From Candidatus Bathyarchaeota archaeon (GTDB lineage: Archaea; Thermoproteota; Bathyarchaeia; Bathyarchaeales; Bathycorpusculaceae): 64,000 nt of DNA. The stretch lies in the NCBI GenBank assembly GCA_026014735.1, contig JAOZHT010000001.1, forward strand, positions 124,001 through 188,000, read 5' to 3'. Positions within the stretch are counted from its first letter, which is position 1; each line of letters opens with the position of its first letter. Of this stretch, positions 11,159-20,223 are shown in pieces. The translations under genes were made by a program, and so were the position numbers. Below the pieces are notes generated by a model. It had not been told where the DNA came from and searched no databases. It saw only the letters and a list, made by a program, of their open reading frames with translations.

Positions 11159-13231
11159 ATGTGCGGCATATTCGGAATTGTAATCGGAAAGAACCTCAAC
11201 CTGTCCCCTGCAGAACTTAACAGGGTCGTCAACAGCCTCTTCCGGCTCTCTGAGTCACGTGGAAAAGAAGCCTCAGGCATAGCGCTAAGAGTCGCCGACC
11301 AAATCTATGTCCTAAAGGAACCGGTTTCATCATCAAAACTAATCAAGACCGAGCAGTACAAGGCATTGTTCAAAGAGAAACTCAAACAAGCCTACCCTGA
11401 AGGTAAACTTGAGGCTCCCATTGCTGTTTTAGGTCACTCTCGGCTGCAAACTAACGGAAAAAGCGAAATCAACACAAATAACCAGCCCGTCGTTAAAGAT
11501 GGGGCGGTGGGAATCCACAATGGCATAATAGTAAACGACGGTAGCTTATGGAAAGAGTTTGCTTCTATCAAAAAGAAATATGACGTAGACACTGAAGTTT
11601 TCCTTAGCTTGCTCCAAATGTTTAAGGCTCAGGGCAACAGCACGGCGGAGTCGATGAAGCGTGTGTTTCAATGCATTGAGGGCTCTGCGTCGGTTGCAAT
11701 ACAGTTCGATGGCGAAAACAGTTTGGCATTAGCCACAAATACGGGTTCCCTCTACATGGCATATAGCGAAAACATGGAAATGCTTGTTTTTGCCTCAGAG
11801 AAATTCATCCTCCAGCAAATCCTAACCCATGAATTGTTGAGGAAATGGTTCAGCCCAAACGCGGTTGTGCAGGTTAAAGCCGGTTACGGGTGCATATTAG
11901 ACCTCAACCTTGAGCATAAGCATGATTTTGCATTAAGCGACCCCGCGGCGGACCCCTTTTCTGTAAACGCATCCGGCTCTAAAGCGCATATCGTTGAGCT
12001 ATACGATACCACTGTTGTGCCGCCGCCGGATACAAGCCAATTCCAACTACATGAAGACATAAAACAGTCCATGATGCAGAACTGGGAAAACCTATTTGCA
12101 AATCCAACCATGCTAAAAAGGTGCACTCGTTGTCTGCTCCCCGAAACTATGCCCTACATAAGCTTCGACGAAGAGGGCGTATGCAGCTACTGCCGAGACT
12201 ACGAAACCCGGGGATGCTACCGAAAAAGCGAAAAAGACCTCCAAGAATTCGTCTCCAGCTACCGCAGCAGCACCGGCGAGCCCGATGTACTTATCGGATT
12301 TAGCGGCGGCAGAGACAGCGCGTTTGGCTTGGATTACATCAAGAACACTCTGAAGTTGAATCCAATAACCTTCACCTACGACTGGGGCATGGTAAATGAC
12401 CTTGCTAGGCGCAATCAGGCAAGGGTCGTGGGTAAACTCGGAATTGAGCACATCGTGATCTCTGCGGATATTCGAACTAAACGCATCAACATCCGCAAAA
12501 ACCTCAAAGCTTGGCTAAAAAGACCCGACCTCGGCATGGTCCCAATTCTAATGGCGGGCGACAAGCAATTCTACTATTACTTCCATAAAGTCCGCAAACA
12601 AACAGGAATTAAACTTTTCATCTTCTGCGGCGGCTATGAGGGCGAAGAGGGAACAGGCCTTTTCAAATATGGCTTCTGCAACGTTACAACGCAGGGTAAA
12701 AACAATGCGCTCAAACGCATGACCGGCATCTCATCGAAGAACAAACTCAAAATCATGTCCTATTACCTCAAGCAGTTCATCTTAAACCCCGCATACATCA
12801 ACAAATCCATGTTTGACACGTTATTTGCCTTCTACTCGTCATATGTTTTGACCGACGATTACCTCTACCTCTTCCATTATCTGGATTGGGATGAAAAACA
12901 AATCGTCCAAACCATCGTTGACAAGTTTAACTGGGAAAAAGAAACCGACACCATAGCAACATGGCGCACCGATGATGGAACAGCAGCATTCTACAACTAC
13001 ATTTACCTGACAATGGCGGGCTTCACAGAATTCGATATTTTCAGAAGTCACCAAATCCGCGAAGGAAAACTGACCCGCGAAGAGGCATACGAGATCATCA
13101 AAGAAGAAAACAAGCCACGAGTCAAGTCGATTGAATGGTACGGACAAGCCATCGACTTCGACATGAACAAGGCAATTGAAGTAATTAATAATGCGCCCAG
13201 ACTTTACTTTAAACCCTTCAAAAAGGATTAA
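11159..13231 (+). CDS. N-acetyl sugar amidotransferase with fused class II glutaminase
   Basis: This protein joins two enzymes. Residues 1 to about 290 are a class II glutamine amidotransferase with the N-terminal nucleophile Cys2 (MCGIFGIV), GHSRLQTNG and GIHNGIIVND. Residues 320-690 match WbpG/PseA/AglX-type N-acetyl sugar amidotransferases. They carry a zinc-like Cys set (C322, C325, C342, C345), the ATP-pyrophosphatase loop SGGRDS at 382-387 and CGGYEGEEGTG. By family, the second half turns an acetamido group on a nucleotide sugar into an acetamidino group using ammonia. Bacterial systems get the ammonia from separate HisH/HisF-like partners; here the glutaminase is built in. The locus therefore probably makes an acetamidino sugar. 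Confidence 0.85.
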   Translation: MCGIFGIVIGKNLNLSPAELNRVVNSLFRLSESRGKEASGIALRVADQIYVLKEPVSSSKLIKTEQYKALFKEKLKQAYPEGKLEAPIAVLGHSRLQTNGKSEINTNNQPVVKDGAVGIHNGIIVNDGSLWKEFASIKKKYDVDTEVFLSLLQMFKAQGNSTAESMKRVFQCIEGSASVAIQFDGENSLALATNTGSLYMAYSENMEMLVFASEKFILQQILTHELLRKWFSPNAVVQVKAGYGCILDLNLEHKHDFALSDPAADPFSVNASGSKAHIVELYDTTVVPPPDTSQFQLHEDIKQSMMQNWENLFANPTMLKRCTRCLLPETMPYISFDEEGVCSYCRDYETRGCYRKSEKDLQEFVSSYRSSTGEPDVLIGFSGGRDSAFGLDYIKNTLKLNPITFTYDWGMVNDLARRNQARVVGKLGIEHIVISADIRTKRINIRKNLKAWLKRPDLGMVPILMAGDKQFYYYFHKVRKQTGIKLFIFCGGYEGEEGTGLFKYGFCNVTTQGKNNALKRMTGISSKNKLKIMSYYLKQFILNPAYINKSMFDTLFAFYSSYVLTDDYLYLFHYLDWDEKQIVQTIVDKFNWEKETDTIATWRTDDGTAAFYNYIYLTMAGFTEFDIFRSHQIREGKLTREEAYEIIKEENKPRVKSIEWYGQAIDFDMNKAIEVINNAPRLYFKPFKKD

Positions 13232-13239
13232 TTGCTAAC

Positions 13240-14439
13240 TTGAATGTGCTCCTGATTACCCAGTATTTTCCACCTGACCTTGGAGGCGTCGCTACTCGGA
13301 CAAACAATTTAGTCAAAGGGTTAACTCTGAACGGTTGTAAGGTTACAGTCATTGCTGCCTTTCCACACTATCCGCATGGCAAAATTCCCCCGTCTTATCG
13401 TTGGGCCCCAATTAAAGTAGAATGGTTGGGGCAGACCAAAATAATCAGGACATTGATGCCTCCAGTAAAGTCACAGGGCTTTTTCAAGAGGTTATTCTTA
13501 ATGGCTTTCTTTGCTTTTTCAGCTTTATTCGCTTTTCCGTTTGTGGGCCGCACAGATGTAGTCTTTGGAACCAGTTGGACTCCTGGCTTAGTATATAGTA
13601 AACTGAAAAGAGTGCCCTTAGTGCTTGATGTTTGCGATTTAACCCTTGAGGATATGCCAAAATTAAAACTTGCAAACGAAAACTCTTTAATGTTAAAAAC
13701 AGCTGCGAAATTGTATAGATTTTATTATGTTCAAGCTGACGCGTTAGCCCCAATCAGTCCTGGCTATTGTCCAACGATTACAAGTAAGTACTGTGTAGAA
13801 AAAAGCAAGGTCCACGTTATCGAAATAGGGGTCGATACCTCAGAATTTAAAAAATCAGGGTTTAGCTATGCCCCTCATAACTCCTTTACAGTCATATACG
13901 CTGGCGTTTTTGGAGTTGGATACGATTTCGAGCAGATTTTCCAGGCTGCAAAAATTCTTAAGGAAAAACAGTTGGATGTAAAATTTATCCTTCATGGATC
14001 AGGCGAATGCTTGGAATCTTTGAGGAATAGAATCAAAGAACTAAATTTAACCAATGTTGATCTAAGCGATAAGCTTCTTAACTCAAGACGCGAAGTTGCG
14101 AACCTCTTGAATACGGCTGACGCCTTAATTCTGCCTCTGAGGGATTATGGCAACCCATATCCCGGAATTCCCTCAAAGCTATACGAATATCAAGCTGTAG
14201 GTAAACCAATTATTTGTTGTGCAGAAGGGGAACCAGTAAATTACATTAACGCATCGAAATCGGGCGTGGTAGTTAAGCCAGGTCAACCAGGTGAGTTATC
14301 TAAAGCGATCCTTTTCCTATCTCAAAATCCAGAAGTTGCTTTATCAATGGGGAAAGCAGGCAGGTGCTTTGTTGAGAATAACTCGAGCCTAGAAAAAATC
14401 GGACTAAAAGTCATGAATTCAATGAAGAGATATGTTTAA
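13240..14439 (+). CDS. glycosyltransferase family 4 (WbuB-like)
   Basis: This 399-residue GT-B fold enzyme starts at TTG. The N-terminal half shows LLITQYFPPDLGGVATRTNNLVKGL, the usual acceptor-side opening of GT4 enzymes. The C-terminal half has VIYAGVFGVGYDFEQI, DALILPLRDYGNPYPGIPSKLYEYQAVGKPII with the E-x7-E-like region, and a trailing helix. It most resembles WbuB/fucosaminyl-type transferases of surface polysaccharide clusters. It acts in the cytoplasm on lipid-linked or nucleotide sugars. Nine bases separate it from the amidotransferase gene, so co-transcription is likely. Confidence 0.85.
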   Translation: MNVLLITQYFPPDLGGVATRTNNLVKGLTLNGCKVTVIAAFPHYPHGKIPPSYRWAPIKVEWLGQTKIIRTLMPPVKSQGFFKRLFLMAFFAFSALFAFPFVGRTDVVFGTSWTPGLVYSKLKRVPLVLDVCDLTLEDMPKLKLANENSLMLKTAAKLYRFYYVQADALAPISPGYCPTITSKYCVEKSKVHVIEIGVDTSEFKKSGFSYAPHNSFTVIYAGVFGVGYDFEQIFQAAKILKEKQLDVKFILHGSGECLESLRNRIKELNLTNVDLSDKLLNSRREVANLLNTADALILPLRDYGNPYPGIPSKLYEYQAVGKPIICCAEGEPVNYINASKSGVVVKPGQPGELSKAILFLSQNPEVALSMGKAGRCFVENNSSLEKIGLKVMNSMKRYV

Positions 14440-14445
14440 ATTACT

Positions 14446-15303
14446 GTGATTATGTTGCAAGAGCACGTATCTATAATTGTTCCTACATACAATTCAGAAA
14501 GAGTTCTTGAGGCATGCTTGAACTCAGTAATCGCTCAGACGTACAAGCCGTTGGAGGTAATTTTAGTTGATGGGGGGAGCACAGACAGAACCCTTTCTCT
14601 TGCAAGTAAATATCCTCTAACAATTATTAGGTCAGAAAAGGCTAGTCGTACTTACCAGCGCAATTTAGGTGCGTTACGTTCGAAAGGTAAGTGGCTGCTG
14701 TTCTTAGATTCAGATGAGACTATTCATCCAAAACTAATAGCAGATTGTATTACAAAAAGTGTAAGCAAAAATGTCGATGGTATATTAATTATTACCATAG
14801 ATACGGGTTTTACCTATCTGGGGAAATCAAGGTGTCTCGGCGATATCATTAATAGTAAATTTGGTAGTGAACTTGATGTTGCTAATTATACGCTTCGTTT
14901 TATTTCTAAAGAAGGCTTTTTAACCTCAGAAGGTTTCAATGAAAACCTCGTTCTCGGCGAAGATGTTATTCTAAAATTTGATTGGCTTAAGCGGGGCAAA
15001 AAATTCAATAAAAGTAATTATGTGATCATACATTATCCAACCGAAGGGATAAGAAAAATTTTTCAAAAAAAATTCTTGTATGGAAAAACTGCTATGTTAT
15101 TCAACAAACAAGCACAAGAGTTGGGGTTAGCTCTTGATAAGGTGTACACCACTACTGGTATTTTCTACATTCAAAATCTATTTAGGTTTCCAGAATATTG
15201 CGCCCGTTATATTTTAGGCTTCATGTTTATCAAAGTCCTTGAAAATACTGCGCTGATATTAGGCTATCTTAGTTCAATTAGCTTTAATGAAAGAAATCAG
15301 TGA
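14446..15303 (+). CDS. glycosyltransferase family 2
   Basis: This is a GT-A enzyme of 285 residues. VSIIVPTYNSERVLEACLNSV opens the nucleotide-binding fold, VDGGSTDRTL supports the donor site, and FLDSDETIH supplies the D-x-D metal site. It starts at GTG 14446 or at ATG two codons in. A C-terminal hydrophobic stretch may associate with the membrane. It overlaps the next gene's longest frame, but the true start of that gene is likely downstream. Confidence 0.82.
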   Translation: MIMLQEHVSIIVPTYNSERVLEACLNSVIAQTYKPLEVILVDGGSTDRTLSLASKYPLTIIRSEKASRTYQRNLGALRSKGKWLLFLDSDETIHPKLIADCITKSVSKNVDGILIITIDTGFTYLGKSRCLGDIINSKFGSELDVANYTLRFISKEGFLTSEGFNENLVLGEDVILKFDWLKRGKKFNKSNYVIIHYPTEGIRKIFQKKFLYGKTAMLFNKQAQELGLALDKVYTTTGIFYIQNLFRFPEYCARYILGFMFIKVLENTALILGYLSSISFNERNQ

Positions 15304-15364
15304 TTTCGAATTTTACGACGTCGGCAAAGCGTTCTACAACTTTAACTTGTTCGAGAACTGTCAA

Positions 15365-16363
15365 ATGGCGGTGAATAAATTTTTTCCTTCGGTCTCCATA
15401 GTAATTCTCAATTGGAATGGCGGCGATTACGTTAGAAAGTGTGTTCAATCTGTGTTAGAAACAGATTATCCAAAAGAATTGATTGAAATATTGGTTGTGG
15501 ATAATGGAAGCACAGACAAAAGTGCAGATTCTATTGCGAAATTCGGGCGGATTATCTTAATTAAGAATGATAAGAATTATGGTTACTGTATAGGAAATAA
15601 CATTGGTGTTGACAATTCTTCTGGGCAATTGATTGTATTGCTCAATAATGATGTAATGGTCGACCGAGCTTGGCTCAAGGACATAGTAAATAAAGCTAAT
15701 GACCCTGAAGTTGGCATTGTTGGTTGTCGCCTTTATTATCCGGAAACAAAGATTATCCAATCGATAGGTTTTTCAAAAAAATGGCTTGGTTTCTGGGAAA
15801 CAGTGGGCAGCGGATATGAAGACAAAGGACAATTCAATAAAATCAGTGAAATAGACTTCGTTTCTGGAGCTGCATTAGCAATAAAAAGAGAACTTGTTCA
15901 AAAAATTGGGCTTTTTGACCCCGACTTTTATGCATATTGTGAAGACCAAGATCTATGTTATCGTGCAAAAGCAGCTGGTTATAAAGTAGTTACTTCGCAG
16001 GCGAAAGTGTATCATTATGGCTCAATGTCTTTTTCTAACTTTCCAATTAGAAAGCTCTATTTAACCTATAGAAATACAACACTACTTATATTCAAAAACT
16101 ATGATATGGAATCCGTTATTACATATTTATTACAGTTTCCGTTTAAAACATTTATTTGGGATGCATCTAAATTTCTCAAAAAAGATTCTGTACTTCAAAA
16201 GCTGGATTCGAAGAAGGGTTCCCCCGTAAGATTATTCCATGAAGCAATAAAAATGGAAGCGCTGACGATTTCACTGTTTTTTGTTTCGCTAATCCCTTGT
16301 TTGATAAAGCTCCCCAAACTACGTAAAAGCTATCGCAAATCTATAACAGAACAGCAACGCTAA
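15365..16363 (+). CDS. glycosyltransferase family 2 (rhamnosyltransferase-like)
   Basis: The frame is open from 15287, but ATG 15365 places the start just before the first strand (FFPSVSIVILNWNGGDYV), as is normal for this family. It has VVDNGSTDKSA and LNNDVMVD (the D-x-D equivalent). The wide middle region contains VSGAALAIKRELVQKIGLFDPDFYAYCEDQDLCYRAKAAGY, the classic WbbL-like acceptor-side motif. A hydrophobic region near the C-terminus may anchor it at the membrane. It likely adds a deoxyhexose or hexose to a lipid-linked glycan. Confidence 0.85.
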   Translation: MAVNKFFPSVSIVILNWNGGDYVRKCVQSVLETDYPKELIEILVVDNGSTDKSADSIAKFGRIILIKNDKNYGYCIGNNIGVDNSSGQLIVLLNNDVMVDRAWLKDIVNKANDPEVGIVGCRLYYPETKIIQSIGFSKKWLGFWETVGSGYEDKGQFNKISEIDFVSGAALAIKRELVQKIGLFDPDFYAYCEDQDLCYRAKAAGYKVVTSQAKVYHYGSMSFSNFPIRKLYLTYRNTTLLIFKNYDMESVITYLLQFPFKTFIWDASKFLKKDSVLQKLDSKKGSPVRLFHEAIKMEALTISLFFVSLIPCLIKLPKLRKSYRKSITEQQR

Positions 16364-16429
16364 AGCGCTATAACGGTTACTGATTTTCTGACTCAAAATA
16401 ATCTTCGATTACTATACTATTGTCCAGCA

Positions 16430-17521
16430 GTGGGTTCTCCTGGGTATGCTGGAAGTCAACGTACAATAGAGTTTGCACGATCACTTTCCAAAAATGGAAT
16501 AAAAGTTTTTTTGGCTTCTCCGTATTTAAAGAAGGGCTCTAAAGAAGAGAATCTTGAGCTAATTCCGGTTTCGAAAAATCCTTTAGCTATCCTTTTGAGA
16601 CTTAAAATTATCATTGTTAAAGAAAGAATAGACTTGATTCTGGAGCGCATGGAGGGTGAAAGTTTGCTTTATGACGGTTTTGGACCATTTTTCGGCAACG
16701 TTTTCAAAATACCCTCAGCAGTTGAAATCCATGTCCCCCCTTATGATGTTAAGACGCGATTGACTAGTTTTTTGTGGCTAAGATACAGTCTAAAACATTG
16801 TTCGAAAATTTTCCTAATTAGCAAAAATGTGGCTGATTATCTCTGGCTTCATAATCGATTCTTGCAAGGAAAAGTAATTTTGATGCCCAATGGCTTTGAT
16901 CCTTCAAAGTCTCATGCAGACGTTGATGAAGTAGAAAAACTCAAAAACAATCTTCCAAGAGGCCGACCTATCATATGTTATTTTGGCGAATTAAGTGCAG
17001 ATAAAGGTATAGATATTATTATCGAGCTAATAAAAAATGACGTTGGACCATTTTATTATCTAATTGCTGGTTGGGGTCCATATGCGCAAATGATTAGTGA
17101 TCTAGCCAAAGAGCGGTCAAACCGGGTAAAATACCTTGGCGAAGTTTCCAAGGAAAAAATATATGCTTATCTCAGAATATGCGATTTGTCGCTGGCTCCT
17201 TATCGAAAAACACAGCTCGGCGGAAAATTTTTTGGTCAGCCCCTAAAGGTATATGAGAGTTTAGCTGCTGGTACAAATATTTTAGTAACGTCTCAAATGA
17301 ATTTGCCCAATGAAGTTTTTGAGCTTTGCACACTAACTGAACCATCCGTAGACGGTATTCAAGCAAAATTACGTCAGGCGTGTCTAAAGAAATCCGATGC
17401 TAAATGGCTAAGTTCTTTGGATGAAGTCATGCCCAAATATAGTTGGGACAATATTGTCAAGCGTTTTTTTGTTCCAGAGTTTAAACAAATGGCTGAATTG
17501 AATAAAAAACCAGATGCTTGA
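16430..17521 (+). CDS. glycosyltransferase family 4
   Basis: This GT-B enzyme has GSPGYAGSQRTIEFARSLSKNGIKVFLAS near its visible start and an E-x-x-x-G-like C-terminal site (CDLSLAPYRKTQLGGKFFGQPLKVYESLAAGTNILV). The first in-frame GTG/ATG/TTG start is GTG 16430. However, the same frame upstream encodes LRLLYYCPAV, which looks like the first Rossmann strand. The real start may therefore be a rare codon such as CTG 16388. Its stop overlaps the TTG start of the next gene. Confidence 0.8.
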   Translation: MGSPGYAGSQRTIEFARSLSKNGIKVFLASPYLKKGSKEENLELIPVSKNPLAILLRLKIIIVKERIDLILERMEGESLLYDGFGPFFGNVFKIPSAVEIHVPPYDVKTRLTSFLWLRYSLKHCSKIFLISKNVADYLWLHNRFLQGKVILMPNGFDPSKSHADVDEVEKLKNNLPRGRPIICYFGELSADKGIDIIIELIKNDVGPFYYLIAGWGPYAQMISDLAKERSNRVKYLGEVSKEKIYAYLRICDLSLAPYRKTQLGGKFFGQPLKVYESLAAGTNILVTSQMNLPNEVFELCTLTEPSVDGIQAKLRQACLKKSDAKWLSSLDEVMPKYSWDNIVKRFFVPEFKQMAELNKKPDA

Positions 17522-20190
17522 GCTTGGTCTCTATTTCTATGCTAAAAAGCCTTTTTTTTGAAGCCTCGAGCAAGATTAGGCTTTCGAGGTTCTTACCCCT
17601 CTTAATCTATCTGATCCTAGCAATATTACTGCCATCTATCGATCCAACAGTCAGCATATATCTTTTTGCTTTCCGGCTACTATTAGGTCTGATTGCTTTA
17701 GTTTTCATACCTGGGATTATGCTTACTTTAATAATCCGCAAGGGAGCATCTAATTTTGAGCTTTTTGGACTAAGCGCTCTATTTGGAATTGCCTTCCAAA
17801 TGATTAATATTCTCATGCTATATGCGGTAACCTCATTTTATGATGGTATTCTGAACTTCTATCAATATTTGACTATCGCAACTGCCTTTATTATATTAAT
17901 ATGCTCGTTTATTAGATCACCCAATGTGAGTTTTCATGTAGATTTATCGGCTGTTAGAAAATATGTGGCTGAACTTTTACGAGTCGATGGATTCCTTATT
18001 GCTATCATTTCAGGCTCAATTATCTTACATCTCTTTTTCCAGAATTTCAGCTTGGGGCCCGCAACTGATGGTGCGAGTTATTTAGATTATGCAAGAAATA
18101 TTTTTCAAAACGGTTCTTTCACTTCAAGGATTATTGATCCCAGTCCAGCGGTCACGCTGACCTTCCTGACGGGTTTAACGCAGCATGTAGGAACCCCCTT
18201 TGGGTTATCACTTTTCTTTGCAATAAGCGGGGTGTCTTATCTCAGCGGTAAAATGATGGTGATATTTTTTGGAGTATTCCTTGTCATTCCTGTTTATTTG
18301 CTTTCAAAAGAACTCTTTGGTAAAAAGGTCGGTCTCTTAGCGGGCATACTAGTAACTGCTGCGCCTTTAGTGCTTGAATATTCTTCTATGCTTTATGGGC
18401 CTGAGATAATGATGACTTTCTTTCTTGTTTCAGCATTATATTTTTTTGTATCAGCGGTCAATAAAGGCGGTATTCTAAAAATAATTATAGCTGCAATATT
18501 TGCATTTTTAACTTTCATAACTTGGTTTCCAATGTTTTATCTTTTTATTTTCATGATTCCTTTTTTGTTCATGATTTTAGATGGAGTGCGAAGCATTAAA
18601 CATTCTCTGATTATTTTGGGGTTAGTTTTTTTTTATATTTTCTTCATTCAATTCTCGGCAAATATTCCAGTGGGGCTTATCTTCCATGTGGGTATTTTTG
18701 CCTTGATGATACCTATTTATCTAAAAAGAACCGCGATCTCGTTACGTTTGCTGAGCATTTTCTTCATAACTTTAAATACATTACTAGAAATTTACTGGAT
18801 TAGATCATACTACTTCAGCGAGGTTTTTATCAATCCCTCATCTTCTTTCTCAGCGAGCGGAGCTGTTTCAACACTATTGCAAAACCGAGTGATAGTTGAT
18901 GCGCCGTTTGGCTTATTCAGCCGCTTTTATCAATATTTGGCACCTGCTTATGTTGAAAATCTATCATACATTTTGATAGTTTTCGGTTTACTTTCATTTA
19001 TTAGTTTTAAAAGTTTAAGAAAAAAAGGTATATTGATTCTTTTCATAATATTTCAAGCGATCTTCTATATTGTATCTGTCCCTAATGATATGTTATCAAA
19101 TATTAGTGTACTTGAAAATCGTCTTCTTTTGTCAGCAGTTCCAATATTTGCAATCCTATCCGCTGTTTTTATGAAAGAAATTACTGAAATTATACCGTCC
19201 GTGGAAAAGAGGTTACATATAGGCAAAAAATCCTTCCGGGTCAGTATCTCTCTAATTTGTATTATTGTGATTGTATGCACGCTATTTGTAGTTCAGTTTT
19301 ATCCTATTAGTCAAAATGTAGAAGGTCAGGTGAAAAGAGCTAATATCAATGTGTTGTATACTGGTATGGGCAGTGCAATAGCCTGGATAAATTACAATAC
19401 ATCTTCGCAAGATATAATTGCAACACGTAAGCCTTATGAATGGGCATGGTACACCGGTCGAGAGACGGTGATGTTTAATCAAAGCACTACTCTGGATGAG
19501 TTATTAACTACCGTTCGGGAATGCAAAATTAATTATGTCGTAGTTGACCCAATATTCAACGATTATTATGTTAACCTTCAGGGATTGTATGCGGACCCAA
19601 ATAATGCTCCGCTATTTATGCCTCTTGTTTATAGCGTCGATAATAGTGATGGCTCATATGTTCTAATATATAATACAACAGGCATTATTACTGGCGATTT
19701 TAGTCTTGAAACAGTAACTATCGATACCCTGGATGATTCAATTAACTGGATAACTGCCTATGGAAAACTTTCAGTTGACAAAGTTGATTTTCAACAGGGC
19801 AATAGCAGCTTAAAGCTAGAAAGTCAGCTTTCACCCAACCCGTTATACTGCAATCAATCAATTGCTAAAATCTACAAGGATATTCCCATATCTAATTTTT
19901 CCAACAGTACACTTTTTAATATATTAGTGAAATCCAGCTTGGATTTGGATGGAAAGGTTTTTTTCCAAATTTTTGATAAATCTGAAAATTGGGCTGTTTT
20001 CTACTTAACTTCAACTCGTCTTAATGAATGGCAAGAAGCTGATATTCCTATACATTATTCTTCAAGTCATTCGCCCACTTATCCAGATTTAGCTAATATT
20101 CATAGGTTTGTTATCGGAGTTTTTGAAACCTCTATGCCATTTACTATTCAGTTTGACAACCTTTCCGCAACTTATATAGCAGCAAACTGA
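17518..20190 (+). CDS. large GT-C (PMT/ArnT-like) membrane glycosyltransferase with jelly-roll C-terminus
   Basis: This 890-residue protein starts at TTG inside the previous gene's stop. It has about twelve to fourteen transmembrane helices. A catalytic-type acidic loop is seen (GPATDGASYLDYARNIFQ), as is the PMT_2-like region AGILVTAAPLVLEYSSMLYGPEIMM. Residues 620-720 form a soluble part with IATRKPYEWAWYTGRETV. The last 160 residues look like a carbohydrate-binding jelly-roll (DTLDDSINWITAYGKLSVDK, FQQGNSSLKLES). It likely transfers a sugar from a lipid-phosphate donor to a surface glycan, with the jelly-roll outside the cell. No WWDYG motif is seen. Confidence 0.72.
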   Translation: MSLVSISMLKSLFFEASSKIRLSRFLPLLIYLILAILLPSIDPTVSIYLFAFRLLLGLIALVFIPGIMLTLIIRKGASNFELFGLSALFGIAFQMINILMLYAVTSFYDGILNFYQYLTIATAFIILICSFIRSPNVSFHVDLSAVRKYVAELLRVDGFLIAIISGSIILHLFFQNFSLGPATDGASYLDYARNIFQNGSFTSRIIDPSPAVTLTFLTGLTQHVGTPFGLSLFFAISGVSYLSGKMMVIFFGVFLVIPVYLLSKELFGKKVGLLAGILVTAAPLVLEYSSMLYGPEIMMTFFLVSALYFFVSAVNKGGILKIIIAAIFAFLTFITWFPMFYLFIFMIPFLFMILDGVRSIKHSLIILGLVFFYIFFIQFSANIPVGLIFHVGIFALMIPIYLKRTAISLRLLSIFFITLNTLLEIYWIRSYYFSEVFINPSSSFSASGAVSTLLQNRVIVDAPFGLFSRFYQYLAPAYVENLSYILIVFGLLSFISFKSLRKKGILILFIIFQAIFYIVSVPNDMLSNISVLENRLLLSAVPIFAILSAVFMKEITEIIPSVEKRLHIGKKSFRVSISLICIIVIVCTLFVVQFYPISQNVEGQVKRANINVLYTGMGSAIAWINYNTSSQDIIATRKPYEWAWYTGRETVMFNQSTTLDELLTTVRECKINYVVVDPIFNDYYVNLQGLYADPNNAPLFMPLVYSVDNSDGSYVLIYNTTGIITGDFSLETVTIDTLDDSINWITAYGKLSVDKVDFQQGNSSLKLESQLSPNPLYCNQSIAKIYKDIPISNFSNSTLFNILVKSSLDLDGKVFFQIFDKSENWAVFYLTSTRLNEWQEADIPIHYSSSHSPTYPDLANIHRFVIGVFETSMPFTIQFDNLSATYIAAN

Positions 20191-20223
20191 TTTTTAGACT
20201 ACAAATAGACGGTTAGTCAAAAC

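Noticed and set aside
17518-20190. AglB-type oligosaccharyltransferase
   Set aside because: The size and topology are suggestive, but no WWDYG or DK/MI-type motif was found, so only a GT-C assignment is supported.
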